Shown: positions 53,680 through 61,612, numbered from the stretch's first letter. The stretch is DNA of 64,000 nucleotides from Kiritimatiellia bacterium (GCA_017525225.1 JAFXTB010000171.1:1-64000), one strand, 5' to 3'. Translations and numbers: made by a program. Notes: generated from the sequence alone by a model not told the origin.

Positions 53680-53754
53680 TAGGACTTAGGACGTCAGACG
53701 TCAGGACTGAGGATGTCGGACATGAAGAGGTTGGAAGTCTTAAGTCCGAAGTCC
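53680..53754. repeat. GGAC-rich heptanucleotide-like repeat region
   Basis: Units such as GGACTTA, GGACGTC, AGACGTC, AGGACTG and AGGATGTC follow one another, then AGTCTTAAGTCC and GAAGTCC. The region spans the end of the broken enolase-superfamily gene. It is degenerate in unit sequence but keeps 7-8 nt spacing. Confidence 0.55.
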
Positions 53755-54169
53755 TTCGTAGAACTTTTCGTATCTCGGCATCGGTTCGAGGATGCCGCCG
53801 GATTTGGCGTAGTAGTCGGCGTCGCACTCGAAGACGCCCTTCTCCGTGCGCGTCCAGTGCGCGTCGGGATAGGCGAGATCCTTGCGCATCGTCTCCCAGT
53901 TGCGGAAGTTCATGTGGCCGTTCGTTTCGACGAGCCCGAGATCGCCGATGCCCGGATGTCACGCGCACATAGGCGGAGACGATCCACTCTTCCGTCATGT
54001 ATCCACCCTTGAAGCCGAACGGACGCACCATCGGCTCGCGCTCGAAGCCACAGCTGGTCTTCGCTATGGTGATAGGTCTGGCGGCGGTCTGTGGGCTGGC
54101 GGCCGCAAACGACATCCTCGGCGCGGCGGCGGCGGCAAGCCCTGTCACGACAAAATCCCTTCTGGTCAT
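53740..54169 (-). pseudogene. broken Tat-exported enolase-superfamily protein
   Basis: The N terminus is a Tat leader (MTRRDFVVTGLAAAAAPRMS) followed by REPMVRPFGFKGGYMTEEWI, which matches the start of enolase-superfamily epimerases such as L-Ala-D/L-Glu epimerase. After AYVRV the frame shifts; a different frame then encodes GIGDLGLVETNGHMNFRNWE, DADYYAKSGGILEPMPRYEK and FYEGLRT before TAA at 53740. Both catalytic barrel halves are missing, so it is a remnant with internal deletion and/or frameshift. The original frame continues to 53669 without protein-like sequence. It has its own promoter and an AAAGGA Shine-Dalgarno. Confidence 0.65.
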
Positions 54170-54243
54170 TTATGCAGTTCCTTTCTGGTTTGGGCGCATG
54201 GCCACATGCGGACGCCCCAGATGTGGCAATTCACCGAGGCAAG

Positions 54244-54272
54244 ATTATATAGCACAGAAGGCTGTCGAGCAA
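54244..54272 (-). promoter_or_regulatory. promoter of the enolase-superfamily pseudogene
   Basis: TTGCTC (54272-54267) and TATAAT (54249-54244) are separated by 17 nt. The -35 box lies at the edge of the shared 26-bp block. Confidence 0.6.
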
Positions 54273-54294
54273 TATACCCAAATGGCACCATTGC
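54269..54294. repeat. 26-bp block, copy 1
   Basis: This block is identical over 26 of 26 bases to 61554-61579. It begins with GCAAT and ends with ATTGC, so each end supplies a TTGC -35 core when read outward. In this copy the minus-strand end is the -35 box of the promoter at 54244-54272. Confidence 0.8.
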
Positions 54295-54304
54295 GGACAT
54301 TCTA

Positions 54305-54441
54305 CGTCACGAAATATGTAAATGTCAGATTTCGTGACGGGCGAATAGCAGCGGAATGGAAATGATGCCCAGTATCAGAAACGGTTTCCGCTCAACGCGA
54401 AAGTCCGAACCAGCATGTCTCGCCCGCTATGAGCTCCAGCG
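54305..54441 (-). repeat. repeat copy B with inverted repeat
   Basis: The copy starts with an inverted repeat whose perfect 11-nt arms (CGTCACGAAAT) lie at 54305-54315 and 54329-54339. It continues through GGCGAATAGCAGCGGAA to a coding end matching copies A and C. It is a direct repeat of copy C on the far side of the ATPase gene. Confidence 0.8.
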
Positions 54442-54553
54442 AAAGGATTCCGTCTGCTGTCGGCTCCAGTTTCCCGGTCTTGAGATTCACTATAGTGGCG
54501 GAATACGGCAAACGGAACTCGTATCGGCCAGGTGCCAGGCAATGAAAGTGTTT
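54392..54553 (-). pseudogene. C-terminal fragment of a lost glycosidase-like gene
   Basis: The codons directly after the ATPase stop, in the same frame, encode LAPGRYEFRLPYSATIVNLK, TGKLEPTADGILSLELIAGE and TCWFGLSR before TGA at 54392. This looks like the last 50 residues of a glycosidase-type beta-sandwich domain. No start codon or upstream part exists. The last 12 codons are part of the repeat shared by copies A, B and C. Confidence 0.6.
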
Positions 54554-55996
54554 CTATATGCCAAGCAACTTTCGCGCGGGAATCAAGGCGGCGAAATATC
54601 CGTCCGCCTCGACTCTTGGACTGATCTCGCCGTCATAGACCAGCACGGGGCGCTTGCTGACATTCTTCCTGACGTGCAGCAGCTTCATCTTCTCCTCCAC
54701 ATCCTTCTCGACACCGCCATCGATGTCCTTCCTTTTCACTTCCACGACATACGCCGTACGCGGAGTCTGGACCAACAGGTCGATTTGGCAAACCCGACGT
54801 CGACCAGATCGGTCTTTGCGCACGCTTCGGAAAGGTGCGGCAGATTCGATCGTAGTTCCGCCGATACCGAGATGCGGGTACAGCTCCACGGCATTGTTCA
54901 CAATGAGATTCTCGAACGCGAGCCCCATGACCGCGCTCCATTCCGGGAGCGCCGACAGCGTTGTGAAGCGATACGCCCCGCGCTTGATCTGAGCCTTTCG
55001 CGGCTCGATGAATTTGAGATAGAACCTCGAGTAATTGTCGCGCAGCCGATATCTGGACACACGGGACTCCTCGCCTGTTTTAGGGTTGATGCCCGGATCC
55101 GAATCGACAAAGCCGCCTTCGGACAGTTCACGAAGCATCTCGGCGATGCGCCCGTTACGGTCTTCGCCCATCTTCTCGGCAATCTCGGCACCGCTCATTG
55201 CTCCATTCGCCAATAACGACAGAATACGCCGCTGTTTCATGACCCGTTCGCCGAAAATCGGGTTGAAGATGGCGTCGAAATCATTATAGAGTTCCCCCTC
55301 TTTTCTGAAACACAGTCGCCGGATGTTTTCCTCGGATGTCAGCCCAGGATCAACTTCCTCAAGATACCGCGGCACACCTCCAGTCACCGAGAGGACGTCG
55401 AATATCTCGCGCGGAACAAGATTGTCGACATGAGGTCGCCAGAATTCCGCGCATTCCGCCAGCGACAGCTCCGTCAGCACATAATCCCGCGAAAAACGTC
55501 CCGTGAACCCGGTGCTGCCAAGGATGTTCTCCTTTATCCACGCCGAAACAGAGCCGCATATCACAAAGATCAACCTGTCGTGACGGTGAAACAACGATTC
55601 CCAGGCATTGCGAAGGATGCCGGAAAAGTTTGAATCCCCGCTGCCCATCCAGGATATCTCGTCCAGCATGACAACCGTCTTTCTTTCATCGTCAATCGCC
55701 CGGTCCAGCCAGAAGAAGGCGTCGTTCCAACTCAGCATGTTCTGCACCGGCGAATTCGTAAGCCGGGCGAGACGCGCCGCGAACTCACGCAGCTGGTCTT
55801 CGTTCGTCACGGGTTTTTCGGGATTCGGCGGCAACCCCTCGAATTCGTAATACACATCCGCAGTTCTGCGGGCAAATTCCCGGAAAAGCGTCGACTTGCC
55901 GATGCGCCGTCTGCCGCGGCACGCTACCAGCGATGATGTTCGCTTGCGCCAAAGCGATTCCAAGTCACTTAACTGATCTTCTCTGCCTATAAACAT
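54554..55996 (-). CDS. AAA+ ATPase of the archaeal-ATPase/DUF234 type
   Basis: The 480-residue protein has an N-terminal ATPase domain: FIGREDQL, Walker A GRRRIGKST near residue 33, Walker B TVVMLDEISWMG, and sensor region VICGSVSAWIKEN. A winged-helix segment (SGAEIAEKMGEDRNGRIAEM) precedes a DUF234 domain (YRLRDNYSRFYLKFIEP) with a PD-(D/E)xK-like pattern, QIDLLV then VVEVKRK. Family members are frequent in anaerobes and archaea and lack a settled role. The gene lies between direct repeats (copies B and C) and below two inverted repeats of related sequence. There is no conserved neighbour, so it may be a selfish or mobile cargo gene. Confidence 0.85.
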   Translation of the reverse strand: MFIGREDQLSDLESLWRKRTSSLVACRGRRRIGKSTLFREFARRTADVYYEFEGLPPNPEKPVTNEDQLREFAARLARLTNSPVQNMLSWNDAFFWLDRAIDDERKTVVMLDEISWMGSGDSNFSGILRNAWESLFHRHDRLIFVICGSVSAWIKENILGSTGFTGRFSRDYVLTELSLAECAEFWRPHVDNLVPREIFDVLSVTGGVPRYLEEVDPGLTSEENIRRLCFRKEGELYNDFDAIFNPIFGERVMKQRRILSLLANGAMSGAEIAEKMGEDRNGRIAEMLRELSEGGFVDSDPGINPKTGEESRVSRYRLRDNYSRFYLKFIEPRKAQIKRGAYRFTTLSALPEWSAVMGLAFENLIVNNAVELYPHLGIGGTTIESAAPFRSVRKDRSGRRRVCQIDLLVQTPRTAYVVEVKRKDIDGGVEKDVEEKMKLLHVRKNVSKRPVLVYDGEISPRVEADGYFAALIPARKLLGI

Positions 55997-56064
55997 AACT
56001 TCCCCTTCTCAGCAAGAACAATAAGTATTATTGCATATTCCCCGTCGGAAAACAACCATAAACT

Positions 56065-56097
56065 GTCACCGAATTACAAAAAGTAAAATTCCGTGAC
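56065..56097. promoter_or_regulatory. inverted repeat IR-1 upstream of the ATPase gene
   Basis: GTCACCGAATTAC (56065-56077) faces a related arm GTAAAATTCCGTGAC (56083-56097), with a 2-nt mismatch bulge. It shares the GTCAC-GAA core with the inverted repeat at 56118-56152 and lies about 70 nt before the ATPase ATG, a likely regulator site. Confidence 0.5.
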
Positions 56098-56117
56098 GGA
56101 CGCCACTGTCGATTTTA

Positions 56118-56243
56118 CGTCACGAAATATGTAAATGTCAAATTTCGTGACGGGCGAATAACGGCGGAACGGCGACTTCCCTCGCATCAGAAACGGCACC
56201 TGGTCAACGCGAAAGTCCAAACCAGCATGTCTCGCCCGCTATG
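56118..56243 (-). repeat. repeat copy C with inverted repeat
   Basis: The inverted repeat has perfect 11-nt arms (CGTCACGAAAT) at 56118-56128 and 56142-56152. It is followed by GGCGAATAACGGCGGAA and a coding end equivalent to AGETCWFGLSR, immediately downstream of the stop of the glycosidase gene at 56248. Confidence 0.8.
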
Positions 56244-56247
56244 CGAA

Positions 56248-58179
56248 CTACCGTGCGGCTGGGGCGAGCCGCAAGAAGGATACACCTATTGGATCCAAGT
56301 AGAGTCTGATTTTCGACAGACCATCCATTGTGGCTGGGCTACCGACTTCTGGGCCGACCATGCGCCACTCGCCGCCGGAAAGGTCTATCGCCGCATAGAG
56401 GGGCTTGTCGTCAATGTTACACGCGAGCACGTACAGGTCACCGTCCTTGATCCATGTTCGGCATACGAGCGAGTCCGAATCCGGCTTTGCGCTGGGGGCG
56501 CGATCAATGGAGAGCAACACTGGAATCATACGCGCAACCTCACGATAGGATTCCACGGTAACCGCCCAGAGTGGACGCCAGTCTTGACGGTTCAGGGGGT
56601 AGAAGAAACAATGGTAGGCGAATGGCATCAGACCATTTGCGCCAAGCGCGATATGTTGCCAGTTGATGGAACGCAACTCCGCGAGGGTCGGAAATCGGCC
56701 ATTAACCTGAGTAAGATCAGCATTATACCACAACCAGGCGAACGACTGAGGTACACTCCAATGTGGGAGTGTGTCAAACACTGCCTTGCGCCCATCACGC
56801 ATGAATTCCGTAATCCGCCTCACCGGAAGTTTTGGTACCGGATACGGGTCAAGACCGATGACATCTGCCGCAACGGCGAAGGCATCCAGATCATATACGC
56901 GATCCTGTACAAGATACGTGGGATGGTCGGGATCACGTTCGGCGATGAATCTGTTGAGCGCGGTCACGTTCTTGGCCTTGCGTACATCATATTCGTCACC
57001 AAGGTACCAGCCAAGGAGGGCAGGATGCCCTTTGATGGCGGCGATGGCGGTTTCGAGTTTGGCCTTTGCGACATTGGCTTCTGGCATCTGTGCCGTAGCG
57101 GCCACGTTCCACAGTTTGTGGTCGATGGCGGAGAATGACATCAACCCAGCCTTTTGGCAGAAGTCCAGCCGATTCGAGGTCATCATCTCGTAGTGGATCA
57201 CACAATTGAACGGACCGTTCGTGTAGGCCGCCATCTGCTTCTCGTTCGGATTCCAGTACATGCCGAGCGGGAAGAATGGTTTGCCGTCCACGATGCAGCG
57301 CCGGTAGCTGTCGATCCAGACGCGCCTCCTGGGAAGCGCCGCCACGCGCGTGAAGTCGATCGAGGCGGCCCCCAGCGCCTTGCCGTCCGCAAGGAGTTCG
57401 AAGACGATCGTCTGCCGCCCCATCGTGAAGCGCGAGACGTCCAGATCGACTGCGGCCTCACGGTCGGTGAGCCGCGTGGCCGGCGTGCGCACCTTCCGTC
57501 CGTCGGCATCCGTCCAGATGAACGCGGCGGAGATCGCCTTGCCCTTCGCATCGTTCGGCATGTGGATGCTGGCGTGGAAATCAGCCATGCCCTCGGCGGC
57601 GGTGTTGCGATAGACCGAGGTACAGACGAAGGCGACGGGATCACCACGCTTGAACTTCCGCACCACGATGTTGTCCCAGCTCACCTTGCCATCGCTGTCG
57701 CCCGAGACGTAGATTACCACAACGGGATTCTTGGTCCCTTCTGGGACTTGGCCCGACGACTCGATGAGCGTCCATTCGCCGTCTGGCTGGGTCTTCTTCA
57801 TCGTCGCATAGAGCGCGAGGATCCACTTGTTCGTCTCGTCGCGCATCTCGATGCTGAACACCGATCCCTGGTTCGCGGCCGTCTTGAACCCATCCTTCTT
57901 CACGAGCGCCTGATACTCCAGGATGTCGCCCGGATTCACGCCCTCGAGCCGTTGCCTCGCCACATGGAGCTTTCCGCAGGGTTTATCCGACTCCCACACA
58001 AGCCCGTCCGAACCGTTATGCCCTGCGCCCTTGGCGATGCGGAAGTTTCCGGACACGATCCAGCCGACCGGCTTCCCCTTCTCGTCGAACTCATCGAACG
58101 ACGTGTTCTGAAGCAGCGTCTCCTCGGCCATGGCGGACATGGCGGTGACGACGGCGAAAGCGAACGCGATCTTTTGCAT
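56248..58179 (-). CDS. secreted glycosidase with N-terminal carbohydrate-binding module
   Basis: The 643-residue protein has a signal peptide (MQKIAFAFAVVTAMSAMA). Residues about 20-175 form a CBM4_9-like beta-sandwich (ETLLQNTSFDEFDEKGKPVG). A linker beta-domain precedes a TIM barrel: PFFPLGMYWNPNEKQM, GHPALLGWYLGDEYD (the Glu of GDEYD is a likely acid/base), VIGLDPYPVPK. A short C-terminal beta-sandwich ends in GVSFLRLAPAAR. The upstream frame is shadow; GGGAGG just before the ATG at 58179 supports the start. It follows the beta-strand-repeat gene by 11 nt. Repeat copy C begins directly after its stop. Confidence 0.8.
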   Translation of the reverse strand: MQKIAFAFAVVTAMSAMAEETLLQNTSFDEFDEKGKPVGWIVSGNFRIAKGAGHNGSDGLVWESDKPCGKLHVARQRLEGVNPGDILEYQALVKKDGFKTAANQGSVFSIEMRDETNKWILALYATMKKTQPDGEWTLIESSGQVPEGTKNPVVVIYVSGDSDGKVSWDNIVVRKFKRGDPVAFVCTSVYRNTAAEGMADFHASIHMPNDAKGKAISAAFIWTDADGRKVRTPATRLTDREAAVDLDVSRFTMGRQTIVFELLADGKALGAASIDFTRVAALPRRRVWIDSYRRCIVDGKPFFPLGMYWNPNEKQMAAYTNGPFNCVIHYEMMTSNRLDFCQKAGLMSFSAIDHKLWNVAATAQMPEANVAKAKLETAIAAIKGHPALLGWYLGDEYDVRKAKNVTALNRFIAERDPDHPTYLVQDRVYDLDAFAVAADVIGLDPYPVPKLPVRRITEFMRDGRKAVFDTLPHWSVPQSFAWLWYNADLTQVNGRFPTLAELRSINWQHIALGANGLMPFAYHCFFYPLNRQDWRPLWAVTVESYREVARMIPVLLSIDRAPSAKPDSDSLVCRTWIKDGDLYVLACNIDDKPLYAAIDLSGGEWRMVGPEVGSPATMDGLSKIRLYLDPIGVSFLRLAPAAR

Positions 58180-58190
58180 GGTCCCTCCCA

Positions 58191-61100
58191 TCAACGGAAA
58201 TTCACGGTGAACCCCGCCGGCACAAACGAGATTCTGTCCGTCTCCACCTCCACATACTTGCGCGTCGAGCCGCCGCCGCGCAGCCACATGGTGCCGGTCG
58301 TCTGCACGCCGCCTCCCGCCGTGAGAACCGTGACCGGCGCGCCGGTCACGGGACCGATCCCTGACGGCGCGAAGTAATGCATCACCGAAGCCAGCGTGGC
58401 CACGCCGCTCACCGGCAACAGCGTCGCGCCCGAGGTGGCCAGCGTGGCGCCCTCGGCGAACGTAATCGCGCCCACGGTCGTGTTGGCCGCGTCGAACGGC
58501 GCGGAATCGTAGGTGCCGTCCGCACGCACGCTGATCGCGTTGATGGTGAGCGCCTTGGGCGCGCCCACCGCGTCGGTCGCCCGGAACCCGCCGCCCGGTG
58601 CGCCCAGCGTGAGCGTCGCGAGCGTCGCACCAGTCGCGTTGGTGTTCACCACCACGCCCACGATGCCGTCCGCGACGACCTCCGTGAGCTGGCCGTTCGT
58701 GAACGCGTTCATCACGAACGACTGCGCCCCATTGCCCTTGATCGTGAGCGGCCCGTTAAGCTCCCAGCGCGGTCCGCGGCTCGGCACCGTATCGCCAGAG
58801 AATCCGGCGGGGTAGGTTGTCAGACTCGCCGGGTAGAGCGAATCGGCGACCATGTTCGAGTACACGGAGCAGACCGTCTTCGCCTCCGAGAAGTCGAACG
58901 TACCGCCGTTCGGGCCGATCGTCACCTTCAGGTCAACCGTGTAGCCGCCGTCGAACGTATCGGTCCGGCTCACGTTGGTCGCCCTGCGCCCCACGAAGAG
59001 GCGATTGCCGGTCGAGCCGCTATGCGCATAGTCGGGATCGTATCCAAACCCGCTGCCCAGCTTGTAGGTACCGCCGTCAAGCGTGACGAACGTCCCGGAT
59101 TCGTACGGCACACCATAGTGAGCGGAGGAATCTAATGTGTGCGTAACGGGTGCCATCACATATGCGCGATCCGTCTCTAGCACGCCGCCGTTCACGACCT
59201 TGATGTCAACCATCGGGCAACGGTCTGCCGCATCGTTCTTGAGCTGGTTGGCCGGCCATGTGCTGAAGATGAACCGCCCGTCGGGTTCCTTCAGCGTCAC
59301 CGTGCCGCCGTTCACGAGAAGCGTGGAATGGCTGCGCCAGTAACCACCACCGATCGAGAACGCACGGTAGCGTTCAAGTGTGAGACTTGCGCCGGACGCC
59401 ACCTCTAGCGTGCTGGGATCGGTGCCTCGCGTGGCCACCGAGACGCCTGTGCCGTCTGTCCCAGAGGAGAAAAGCACCTCTACGCCATCCGTGAGCAGCG
59501 CATGACGAGCTCGTTCGATGATGGTCATCGTGGCGTTGCCCTCGAACTTCCACTTTTTGCCCGCGCCGGAAAGCACAAGATTGCCGAAGTGCAGGTACAG
59601 ATCCCCAACATCCTCCTGTACGTCCGCCGCCTTCACAGTACCGCCGCCCGTGAACTTCACGCAGCCGGACGGCCACACGTCTTTACCATCGACCAGCACG
59701 GCGTCCGTGACTTCGTTCGTCACTGACAGTCTTCTCTTCAGCAGAACCGCGCCGGCGACCTCGCCGGTGACGTTCAGCGCCGAACCGATCCGCGAACTAG
59801 AATCGACCGTCAGGGAAGACGAGATCGTGCACGGACGGGCAAAGTAGATCATGCCACCGTCGAGAACGAGATCCGTTGCGGCAGTGAAGCCGTCACCGCC
59901 AACGACAAGCGTCTCGCCGACGCCCACGGTGATCGTCCCGGCAGGCTCCGTGACGAGGCCGCGAACACTCGCCCGGTAGTTGCCCGTGCCGAGGATGCGC
60001 GACGCGTCAACGACCGAGCCGCTCGGCAGATAGAGGATCGCGCCGTCCGTCGTGGTGACGGTCATGTTCGCGTTCCAAGTGTTCATCGCCGGCAGAAACA
60101 GCGTACCATTCCCGGATACCGTGATGTTCCCCGTATATCCGGAAAGGTCGTCGATCTTGATCCGCCTCCCGGAGAACACCACCGCGCCAGTGATGCCGGC
60201 CGGCATGGCGGAGAGGTGCTTGTCGTCGCCCGTCACCTTCACCGTACCGGAGAAGCCGTTGAAATTGATCTCTTGCGGGGAACCTTCCGCGATCTCCACC
60301 GTTCCCGCGCCAGACACGGAAAACCGCCCAGAGGCAGGCAGGCTTGCCAACCTCACCGTCGCGCCGCTCTTGACTTCAAGCGGCTGCGTACCGCCGTTGG
60401 CGACGTAGTAGGCCTCGCAGTCGCCGATCGTGCTCGTCGTGCCGTTGCCAGTGACGGTGATGGAACCGAGATCGAGCGTCACACCCTCGAACGTCTGGGA
60501 GGCCTTGAGCGAGGCGCCATTGGCAAGGATGAGGTGATCCGTGTAGTCCGCGCCCAACGTAAGCGCATGCGTCGCCGAATCGAAGATGATGTACGTTTTC
60601 GCGTCGGCCAGGGTGATGGACTTCGCCTTCACCGAGGCAACGGATGCCGAGAGCTGAAGCTTCGCGCCATTGGTGAACACCATGTCGCAACCAGAAAGGT
60701 CGTTCGCTTTCGAGAATCTGTATTGCCCGAGCGCGGCGGTGGCGTCATACTTGAACGTCCACGTCACATCGTCCTCGGTCGTCACGGGAAGATTGAAATT
60801 GACGCCCGTGTTGGAATCCCACATCTGCGACGCGGTGATATGCAACCCGCCGGAGAAGAACATGGACATCACCGCGTCCCACGCTCGGGGCGCGGTGAAC
60901 CCTCCCGCGCCAACCTCCATGCGCCCATTGCCGGTCCAGTTGCGTGCGCCTGAGGCATACTTGATGCCATAGGGTTTTATCGTGATATCAGCATTGAGCG
61001 TACCAGGATCCATCCCCGTCACGGCCGGCGTGAGCCAATCAGGAGTGTAGGCAGTATAGACGCAGAACCAGTTGCCGTCCACCCAATCCACGCCCGTGCT

Positions 61101-61250
61101 GCCGTCTGTCGCAAGACGATACGCACCAGATGCGGAGATCGCGTTGTTCCTCGCCCCGTTCACATTCGCCGTGAACCAATAGTCAATCGGATCGGCGCGA
61201 AGACCGACCGTGGACAACAGTACCAGCGCAAACAGTCCCATCTTTTTCAT
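58191..61250 (-). CDS. giant secreted beta-strand repeat protein with terminal GFTVNFR
   Basis: The 1019-residue protein has a signal peptide (MKKMGLFALVLLSTVGLRA). It consists of autotransporter-associated beta-strand repeats, for example LPVTTEDDVTWTFKYDATAA, ANGASLKASQTFEGVTLDLG and EVASGASLTLERYRAFSIGG. No translocator domain is visible; the C terminus reads ISFVPAGFTVNFR. The frame stays open to 61529, but that part has no signal-like or repeat sequence and lies just below the promoter, so the ATG at 61250 is preferred. It leads the operon with the glycosidase at 56248. A 5' leader of about 270 nt precedes it. Confidence 0.82.
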   Translation of the reverse strand: MKKMGLFALVLLSTVGLRADPIDYWFTANVNGARNNAISASGAYRLATDGSTGVDWVDGNWFCVYTAYTPDWLTPAVTGMDPGTLNADITIKPYGIKYASGARNWTGNGRMEVGAGGFTAPRAWDAVMSMFFSGGLHITASQMWDSNTGVNFNLPVTTEDDVTWTFKYDATAALGQYRFSKANDLSGCDMVFTNGAKLQLSASVASVKAKSITLADAKTYIIFDSATHALTLGADYTDHLILANGASLKASQTFEGVTLDLGSITVTGNGTTSTIGDCEAYYVANGGTQPLEVKSGATVRLASLPASGRFSVSGAGTVEIAEGSPQEINFNGFSGTVKVTGDDKHLSAMPAGITGAVVFSGRRIKIDDLSGYTGNITVSGNGTLFLPAMNTWNANMTVTTTDGAILYLPSGSVVDASRILGTGNYRASVRGLVTEPAGTITVGVGETLVVGGDGFTAATDLVLDGGMIYFARPCTISSSLTVDSSSRIGSALNVTGEVAGAVLLKRRLSVTNEVTDAVLVDGKDVWPSGCVKFTGGGTVKAADVQEDVGDLYLHFGNLVLSGAGKKWKFEGNATMTIIERARHALLTDGVEVLFSSGTDGTGVSVATRGTDPSTLEVASGASLTLERYRAFSIGGGYWRSHSTLLVNGGTVTLKEPDGRFIFSTWPANQLKNDAADRCPMVDIKVVNGGVLETDRAYVMAPVTHTLDSSAHYGVPYESGTFVTLDGGTYKLGSGFGYDPDYAHSGSTGNRLFVGRRATNVSRTDTFDGGYTVDLKVTIGPNGGTFDFSEAKTVCSVYSNMVADSLYPASLTTYPAGFSGDTVPSRGPRWELNGPLTIKGNGAQSFVMNAFTNGQLTEVVADGIVGVVVNTNATGATLATLTLGAPGGGFRATDAVGAPKALTINAISVRADGTYDSAPFDAANTTVGAITFAEGATLATSGATLLPVSGVATLASVMHYFAPSGIGPVTGAPVTVLTAGGGVQTTGTMWLRGGGSTRKYVEVETDRISFVPAGFTVNFR

Positions 61251-61528
61251 GTCATGGCAGATTCGAGCCAAGACAGGCAACGAACATCTTGCGACATCAA
61301 GGATAGATGCCACCATGTGCATTGCGTTCCTGAATAGGCAAGAATGCGAAGTTTGCGCGTCGTGGGATAGAGTCCAGCGACTCGGTGCTGTTGATGCAAC
61401 TTTTCCCTCATCAAACCGACCTGTGTCATCGTAGCATCGCGGAAACGCAACGTACGGATTTCCCGCATGCGGCGTCACGTGATGGACGGTTTGGGCGTTG
61501 TGCGAAAGGCTATTCATACGTGGCCTCA
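61251..61528 (-). other. long leader of the GFTVNFR protein gene
   Basis: The promoter at 61529-61557 lies about 280 nt upstream of the start codon. I see no known riboswitch core or clear small protein in between. The open frame through this stretch has no convincing domain or signal and no good ribosome-binding site before its Met codons. Confidence 0.45.
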
Positions 61529-61557
61529 ATTATACACCACGTTTGGTGAGCGGGCAA
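61529..61557 (-). promoter_or_regulatory. promoter of the GFTVNFR protein operon
   Basis: TTGCCC (61557-61552) and TATAAT (61534-61529) are separated by 17 nt. The -35 box overlaps the end of the shared 26-bp block. Confidence 0.6.
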
Positions 61558-61579
61558 TATACCCAAATGGCACCATTGC
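61554..61579. repeat. 26-bp block, copy 2, between divergent promoters
   Basis: This block is identical to 54269-54294. Read on the minus strand, its end gives TTGCCC for the promoter of the beta-strand-repeat gene. Read on the plus strand, its other end gives TTGCCG for the sensor kinase gene. Confidence 0.8.
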
Positions 61580-61605
61580 CGCAGGCCGGCGTATTATGAT
61601 AAAAT
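61576..61605 (+). promoter_or_regulatory. promoter of the sensor kinase gene
   Basis: TTGCCG (61576-61581) and TAAAAT (61600-61605) are separated by 18 nt. The -10 box ends 7 nt before the ATG at 61613, with no Shine-Dalgarno, suggesting a leaderless message. TATGAT at 61595-61600 is an alternative -10. Confidence 0.45.
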
Positions 61606-61612
61606 ACAGGCT

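Noticed and set aside
54269-54294. Sigma-54-like TGGCAC/TTGC in the shared 26-bp block
   Set aside because: The two parts are only 2 nt apart, while sigma-54 promoters need about 5 nt between them. Sigma-70-type boxes on both sides explain the site better.
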